From positions 1 through 64,000 of the forward strand of contig NZ_CALPCH010000003.1 in assembly GCF_943193005.1 (NCBI RefSeq): a stretch of 64,000 nucleotides of DNA, given 5' to 3'. The translations under genes and the position numbers were made by a program. Each line of letters begins with the position of its first letter. The first letter of the stretch is position 1. This document shows, in pieces, positions 58,820-64,000 of the stretch. The notes beneath the pieces were generated by a model. That model did no database searches, was not told where the DNA came from, and was given only the letters and a program-made list of their open reading frames with translations. The DNA is from Pumilibacter intestinalis (lineage in GTDB: Bacteria > Bacillota > Clostridia > Christensenellales > Pumilibacteraceae).

Positions 58820-59791
58820 ATGTTTTTAGGCGCATTGCTTGTCTTTATCGCAATGGCGGCGGCATTCGGAACGGTTGCCGTAGCAGACGTGATAAAGGCA
58901 AAGAAAAGTAAAGAGATATACCGAATAAGAGAGTACGGCTCGGCGTATTTGATGCTTTTGCCCGCGGTTATGCTTGCGTTCATATTCGTAGTGTTACCCA
59001 TAGTTTATTCGCTCGGGTATGCGTTTACCGACTTTCACATGTATTACCCCAACGATATAAACTTTGTGGGCTGGGATAATTTCGTCGAGCTGTTTAGGGA
59101 GATAAGCGTAAAGGGCGAACTGTATCACGCGATAATAAACACCGCTATATTCGTGGTGTGCGTAGTGCCGCTTCAAATAGGGCTTGCGCTCGTGCTCGCG
59201 CTTTTCACCAACCGCAAGAAAAAGGGCGTGAAGATATTCAAAGTTTGTTTCTTCACTCCCGTGGTGATTTCGCTTACCGTAACGTCGTTTTTGTGGGTGC
59301 AGATTTTAGCCCCCAACGGCTCGGGCATGCTCAATTCCTTTTTGGCTATGTTCGGAATAGGGCCTATAGACTTTTTGGCTCAAGAGGACACGGCTATGCT
59401 GTGGATTGTGCTTATGAGCGCGTGGCAGGGTTGCGGATATCAAATGCTCATATTCAGTTCGGGACTTACCAACATACGCGACGACTTATACGAGGCGGCG
59501 AGTTTGGACGGCGCGAACGCCTGGAAGAAATTTTTGCACATTACTCTCCCCGGACTGCGCTCCACGCTCTTGTATATTACGATTACGGTGTTTGTGGGCG
59601 CGTGCAGGGTAATGATACAGCCCATGTTGATGACCGACTACAAACTGCATACGGTTACTCTCAGCTACTACATGTATCAACTCGGCTACGGTTCCAAACT
59701 CGTGGGGCTATCGTCGGCGGTGGCTCTCATGATGACCGTGGTTATAGGTTGCATAACGCTGTTGCAGCGCAAATTTTTGAAGGAGGACTGA
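58820..59791 (+). CDS. Sugar ABC transporter permease, MalF/UgpA type
   Basis: A 323-residue permease with a first helix near 1-25, then the six-helix core, and the EAA loop EAASLDGANAWKKFLHITLPGL that contacts the ATPase. GGAGAGG precedes the ATG, 17 bp after the binding protein. It pairs with the next permease. The extra N-terminal helix resembles that of other Firmicute CUT1 permeases. Confidence 0.94.
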   Translation: MFLGALLVFIAMAAAFGTVAVADVIKAKKSKEIYRIREYGSAYLMLLPAVMLAFIFVVLPIVYSLGYAFTDFHMYYPNDINFVGWDNFVELFREISVKGELYHAIINTAIFVVCVVPLQIGLALVLALFTNRKKKGVKIFKVCFFTPVVISLTVTSFLWVQILAPNGSGMLNSFLAMFGIGPIDFLAQEDTAMLWIVLMSAWQGCGYQMLIFSSGLTNIRDDLYEAASLDGANAWKKFLHITLPGLRSTLLYITITVFVGACRVMIQPMLMTDYKLHTVTLSYYMYQLGYGSKLVGLSSAVALMMTVVIGCITLLQRKFLKED

Positions 59792-59792
59792 T

Positions 59793-60704
59793 ATGAGAAA
59801 CGAAATTTGCGCGTTTGGCGGAGTTGTGGCAACAGCCAAACACGCCGCTCCCGTTAAAAAGAAAACGATAACGGCGGTGTGGTATGTGTGCGGCGCGGTG
59901 TTTTCGCTTATATTCATTTTGCCCGTAATATACATGCTCGCGGTGTCGACCAAAAGTCAGCTTGCCGCCGACAGAGCAACGGGCATAGCGATGTTCTTGC
60001 CCGACTTTCACAATTTGAGCACCTTTTTCGGAAACTACGCAAAAGTGTTTACCGACTACGGCATTTGGCAAAACGCGCTTAACAGCCTTATATACGCGGC
60101 GATAGCCATAGTGTGCAACGTGTTGGTTAACGGACTTGCGGGTTACGCGATATCCAAGTTCCGTTTCCCCGGCAAAAAGTTCTTTACCTTTATTATTCTC
60201 TTTCTCATAATAGTGCCAGTGGAAACCTCCATAATACCCATGTATATGGTTGTTACCGAGCTTTTGGGTTTGAGCGACCGCGCAACCGTGCTCGGCGTGG
60301 TGTTGCCGTCTTGCATAAGCATATTCAACATATTTTTGTTTATTCAGTTCTTTCAAGGCATACCGAGCGGATACGAGGAAGCGGCGAGAATAGACGGTGC
60401 GGGCAGACTGAAAATATTTTTCAGCATAATACTGCCTTTGAGCAAGCCCATAGTGGCAACCGTGGCGGTGTTCTGCTTTATAGGAGTGTGGAACGATTAT
60501 CTTTGGCCCATGATGCTCCTTACGCCTTATCCCGATATGATGCCCATTCAGGCGGTTTTGCAGACAATACAAAACATAGAGGGCGTTACCACGGGTGAAA
60601 TCATGGCGTCGCTCGTAGTTACGAGCATACCCATTTTCGTGATATACGTAGCCGCTCAAAAGTACATAGTGCAGGGCTTCGGTTCTGCCGGACTAAAAAT
60701 GTAG
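59793..60704 (+). CDS. Sugar ABC transporter permease, MalG/UgpE type
   Basis: A 303-residue permease of six helices with the EAA loop EEAARIDGAGRLKIFFSIILPLSKP and a C-terminal VQGFGSAGLKM that fits the family. The start lies one base after the stop of the first permease. No ATPase gene is in the locus, so a shared MsmK-type ATPase elsewhere in the genome is expected. Confidence 0.94.
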   Translation: MRNEICAFGGVVATAKHAAPVKKKTITAVWYVCGAVFSLIFILPVIYMLAVSTKSQLAADRATGIAMFLPDFHNLSTFFGNYAKVFTDYGIWQNALNSLIYAAIAIVCNVLVNGLAGYAISKFRFPGKKFFTFIILFLIIVPVETSIIPMYMVVTELLGLSDRATVLGVVLPSCISIFNIFLFIQFFQGIPSGYEEAARIDGAGRLKIFFSIILPLSKPIVATVAVFCFIGVWNDYLWPMMLLTPYPDMMPIQAVLQTIQNIEGVTTGEIMASLVVTSIPIFVIYVAAQKYIVQGFGSAGLKM

Positions 60705-60723
60705 ATAAGCGGCGGGAGGCAGT

Positions 60724-63249
60724 ATGAAAAAATCAGGAAAGTTAGGAGCGTTTTTGTTGGCGGCGATAGTGGCTGTGGCGGGCTTCGGCTTGTCGGGTTG
60801 CGACGAGGCGGAGGCGAGCACTCTTTTGGCAAAGTACGCGTTCGAAGACGTAAGCGGCTTGCAAACCTTAAACGAAGCGAGCGGGAAAGCGGACGCGGTG
60901 CGTTATGTGTTTTCCGCCGAAAACGCCGAGTATTTGGTGAAAGAGCCAACCGAGCCGCTTACCAAAAACGGCGCGAAAGGCAAATGCCTTTATATGGACG
61001 GATTTTCCACCTATGTGGAAAACGGCGACTTTGCCACGCCCGAAACGGCGATTACTCTTTCCGCCTGGATAGCTCCGCGCGTGTTCGAGAATTTACCCAA
61101 CTATAACGACCAATCCGAAGCGAAAGGGCAACCGCGACTCACCTCTGTGATAAACAAAGGCAACATAGAGATGGGGCAGGGATTTTTGCTCGGCTACGGC
61201 AGACTGGGCATGTGGGGCTTGCAACTCGCGCTTCACAACTCCGACACCGATACGAATTTCGTTGTCGCTTTCTACGACCCCGTAAACGCGTTGCCGCTGT
61301 ACGCGTGGTCGCACATTGCGGCTGTGTATAACGGCGACACGGGATATATCGCGCTGTTTTATAACGGCGAAAAGGCTTACGAGGATATAATACCCGAGCT
61401 TGTTAACACCGAAATCATAGAGAGCTCGGAAGCTCTTTACGTGGGAGCTTACTGTGCGCCCGTAACCGAATTTTCGGTAAAGCGGCAAATGCCTTCGGGG
61501 CTACTCGACGAGGTTGCGATATACGGCGAGAGTCTTACGCCCAAACAGGTGCGCGGATTATTCGAGGAGTGCGCCGCAGGCGGCGAAGCTCCCGCGCTCG
61601 ATTACAGCCAAATCGCGCTCGATTCGTCGGTATACGAGGGCGACAGATACCGCCCGCAGTATCACGCGATACCGCCCGCGGTGTGGATGAACGAGCCGCA
61701 CTCGCCCTTTTACTATAAGGGAAGATACCACGTGTTTTATCAGTGCAATCCATCCGGACCGTATTGGGCGCAAATTCGGTGGGGACACATAGTAAGCGAC
61801 GATATGATACATTGGAAATACGTGAAAGACGCCGTTGTGCCCACCAAAGACATATGCCCCGAAGGAGTATGGACGGGCGGCGCGTGCATAGGTCCGGACG
61901 GAACGCCCTGGCTTGCGATTACGGCGGGAACGAATTTGTACGGTAATCCCAATCACGGCGGGCAAAACGTGGCGTTTGCTCATGCGGCAGACCCCGACGA
62001 CCCCGACCTTACCGAGTGGATTGTGGAGGATACGCTCACCATAACCCAACCCAACGACAACTCCATGGGCGAGCGCGAACAGTTCCGCGACCCCTTTGTT
62101 TGGTACGACGACGAAACGAGTCAGTATTTTATGCTCGTGTCTTCGTCCGTGCCGGGTGCGGGCGGCACGGCTAACGTGTACACCTCGCAGAACATGCACG
62201 AGTGGACTCATCACGGATACTTGTACGAGTGCCCCTATCCCGAATACGATATAGCGGGCGAGCACTGGGAGTGCGTTGTGATGTTGCCCATATCCACCAA
62301 AGACGGCAAAACCACCAAATACATACTGTTCGACTGCCCGCAGTACGCCCGCGGCGAAAACGCTCCGCTTGTGGAATGTTATTATTGGATAGGCACGTTC
62401 AACAAGCAGACTTGCCGATTTATTCCCGACAGTCACGAGCCGCGACTTTTCGATATAGGCACGGCTACGTTTACGGGTCAGAACGGATACTGCTTTTTAA
62501 CCGACGAGCAAAAGGAAGCGGGCATGACTTACGAGCAGGGGCGCACGGTGCTGTATTCCATTGCGCAGGGCAAATACGCGGGCACGGGACTCAACTATTA
62601 CGCGGGTTGGGCGCACAACTTTTCTTTCCCGCTCGAGCTTTGGCTTTCGGACGACGGCAACGAGGTGATACGCGAGCCGATAAAAGAAATAGAGAGTTTG
62701 TACGGCAAGGTGGAATACGAATACAGCGGCGCGGGCACGACTGCGGCGCAGATAAATTCCGAAATAGGAGAGATACGCGGCGATACCATAAAAATCGACG
62801 CAACCGTTACGCTCGCGCCCTCTGCCGACAATTACGCGGCTAAAATCGGAGTGAGATACAATCTCAATACTTCGCTCGAGGGAACGGAGCGCACGTTCAT
62901 AACTTTTTCGAACGGCAAAGTATCGCTTGACAGATTGCAGTCTACTTTGCGCCCCGGCGTGGATACGCAGTCGTTGCACGATTGGGCTTTCGGAGATAGG
63001 CGCGAGTTCGATATAACGGTGCTTTTGGACCGCTCCATGCTCGAAGTGTATATAAACGGCACGGTGAGCGCAACCATGCGAATTTATCCGCATTACGGCG
63101 ATTCGGACTATATAAGACTGTTCGACGAAAACGCGGGCATGGTGATAAAGAAATTCAAGATAACGCAAATGAAAAGCGCGTACTCGAAAGACGGGAGCAT
63201 AACGCCGCCGTACTACGGAAACACCGGCAACCTGGCGGATAAGGTTTAG
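60724..63249 (+). CDS. GH32 lipoprotein with N-terminal LamG domain, variant nucleophile motif
   Basis: An 841-residue surface lipoprotein (lipobox LSGC). Residues about 35-285 form a LamG/concanavalin-like domain. The GH32 propeller starts QYHAIPPAVWMNEPHSP. The nucleophile motif WMNDPNG reads WMNEPHS, with Glu324 at the nucleophile position; the stabiliser Asp456 (FRDPFVW) and acid-base Glu516 (HWECVV) are kept. A C-terminal sandwich follows (about 650-830). WMNEPH forms occur in a GH32 subgroup, so it may be active with a different substrate range. GGGAGG precedes the ATG. It acts outside the cell with the first GH32 enzyme. Confidence 0.9.
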   Translation: MKKSGKLGAFLLAAIVAVAGFGLSGCDEAEASTLLAKYAFEDVSGLQTLNEASGKADAVRYVFSAENAEYLVKEPTEPLTKNGAKGKCLYMDGFSTYVENGDFATPETAITLSAWIAPRVFENLPNYNDQSEAKGQPRLTSVINKGNIEMGQGFLLGYGRLGMWGLQLALHNSDTDTNFVVAFYDPVNALPLYAWSHIAAVYNGDTGYIALFYNGEKAYEDIIPELVNTEIIESSEALYVGAYCAPVTEFSVKRQMPSGLLDEVAIYGESLTPKQVRGLFEECAAGGEAPALDYSQIALDSSVYEGDRYRPQYHAIPPAVWMNEPHSPFYYKGRYHVFYQCNPSGPYWAQIRWGHIVSDDMIHWKYVKDAVVPTKDICPEGVWTGGACIGPDGTPWLAITAGTNLYGNPNHGGQNVAFAHAADPDDPDLTEWIVEDTLTITQPNDNSMGEREQFRDPFVWYDDETSQYFMLVSSSVPGAGGTANVYTSQNMHEWTHHGYLYECPYPEYDIAGEHWECVVMLPISTKDGKTTKYILFDCPQYARGENAPLVECYYWIGTFNKQTCRFIPDSHEPRLFDIGTATFTGQNGYCFLTDEQKEAGMTYEQGRTVLYSIAQGKYAGTGLNYYAGWAHNFSFPLELWLSDDGNEVIREPIKEIESLYGKVEYEYSGAGTTAAQINSEIGEIRGDTIKIDATVTLAPSADNYAAKIGVRYNLNTSLEGTERTFITFSNGKVSLDRLQSTLRPGVDTQSLHDWAFGDRREFDITVLLDRSMLEVYINGTVSATMRIYPHYGDSDYIRLFDENAGMVIKKFKITQMKSAYSKDGSITPPYYGNTGNLADKV

Positions 63250-63262
63250 GAGGGGGAATACG

Positions 63263-64000
63263 ATGCGTAGAACAATTTGCAAAGTATTGCTTGCGGCACT
63301 CATAGCGGTTTCGGCGTTTGCGTTCGCCGCTTGCGAACAAGCGGACGAGCCGCGCGCGCTTCCCGTGCAAGTGCTCAACGGCGGATTCGAAACCGCCGAT
63401 TTGAGCGGTTGGACGGTTGAGAGCGGAGAGGCGTTTAACGACGACAGCGTGTCGTCGCGCAAAACTTTCTCGTTCGCTTACGACTCGGCGCATAAGCAAA
63501 TACCCGTAAATCAAACGGGCAACTGGTATCTGAGCGGCAAGGGGTACGACAACAGCCGCAGTCACGGATATACGGGCAGTATTCGCTCCAACAATTTTAT
63601 ATTAGACGGCGACGGCACGGTGTCGGTAAAGATAGCGGGCGGAGCTTTGGTTACGCGCAAAGGCGAAAACGCGCCGCTCAAGAGCAAAGAAAAAATTTGC
63701 TATGTGGGAGTATATACCGCACAAGACGATAAACTCGTTCACAAATTCACAAACACGTACTTTTTCGAACACACCGAAGATTACGTGAGCGTGGAGGACT
63801 ACGAAAACGGCACTTGCTGTACGGATAACTTTTACCGCTACACTGCGGATTTGTCGGAGTACGTAGGCAAAGAAATGTATATGCGCATAGTGGATAACGA
63901 CACCCACGTTTACTACGGATACATCAGCGTAGACGATATAAGAGTGGGCGACTCCGACGCGCAGACCGAGGGAGCGTATTTCGAAAAGACCCGCGACTAT
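63263..64000 (+). CDS. Lipoprotein with beta-sandwich (carbohydrate-binding-like) domain, partial
   Basis: The frame is open to the window end (246 codons), so the protein is incomplete. A signal peptide with the lipobox FAAC (Cys24) is followed by VLNGGFETADLSGWTVESG and a jelly-roll region ending YISVDDIRVGDSDA, a pattern typical of CBM-like domains fused to GH32 enzymes. A third GH32 catalytic domain downstream is likely but not visible. AGGAGGGGG precedes the ATG, 13 bp after the previous stop. Confidence 0.8.
   Translation, partial: MRRTICKVLLAALIAVSAFAFAACEQADEPRALPVQVLNGGFETADLSGWTVESGEAFNDDSVSSRKTFSFAYDSAHKQIPVNQTGNWYLSGKGYDNSRSHGYTGSIRSNNFILDGDGTVSVKIAGGALVTRKGENAPLKSKEKICYVGVYTAQDDKLVHKFTNTYFFEHTEDYVSVEDYENGTCCTDNFYRYTADLSEYVGKEMYMRIVDNDTHVYYGYISVDDIRVGDSDAQTEGAYFEKTRDY

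Overview
The window reads as chromosome from an anaerobic, Gram-positive-type member of the Firmicutes (Clostridia), probably an uncultured gut lineage. The evidence is a SpmA/SpmB spore-maturation pair, an LTA-synthase-like enzyme, lipoproteins with ordinary lipoboxes, no outer-membrane genes, and consensus SigA promoters. I found 17 promoters with exactly a 17-bp spacer. The lineage is inference; no rRNA or tRNA gene is present.

Layout. 0-26 kb has mixed strands: a heterodimeric ABC exporter, a degenerate Fic-like protein, spmA/spmB, a RAYT-like transposase relative, a radical SAM protein, a two-component system, a TPR/LRR/membrane/LTA-synthase-like run, a CPA2 antiporter, an RsmF-like methyltransferase, YugP protease, parA-araC, a Nudix and a HAD hydrolase. 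26-47 kb is almost all minus strand: a DUF4011-helicase-nuclease-DUF3320 candidate defence gene, 23S methyltransferase, citrate synthase, smpB, mnmE, rsmG, degV, lepB, a MacB-like exporter, an acyl-CoA ligase, a membrane acyltransferase and an esterase. 47.2-49.9 kb is a long AT-rich non-coding region ending at parB, with DnaA boxes and near-consensus parS sites. From 51.7 kb every gene is on the plus strand and belongs to a fructan/sucrose locus: a promoter with a LacI-type operator, fructokinase, two GH32 enzymes plus a third cut-off lipoprotein, a LacI regulator, and a sugar ABC importer without its ATPase. The strand switch near 50-52 kb, the DnaA boxes and the parS-like sites suggest that the replication origin lies nearby, although dnaA is not in the window.

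Superimposed on the left 51 kb is a family of palindromic repeats (arms TCATTGCGAG / GCAATCTC). Their centres vary but remain self-complementary. They occupy five of six convergent gene junctions and supply the stop codon of two genes. The RAYT-like gene sits between two clusters of them and appears to have lost catalytic residues.

The most unusual signals are four. (1) Poly-G tracts lie exactly inside the -35/-10 spacer of two promoters (a small membrane protein and the two-component operon), and a G9 tract lies in the signal peptide of the large GH32 enzyme; all look like phase-variation switches. (2) Seven genes have a -10 box exactly 6 bp before the ATG and no Shine-Dalgarno, i.e. apparently leaderless mRNAs. 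(3) Two diverged, apparently structured elements sit immediately 3' of minus-strand genes. (4) Several proteins look like pseudoenzymes (Fic, RAYT, alpha/beta hydrolase, CPBP-like).
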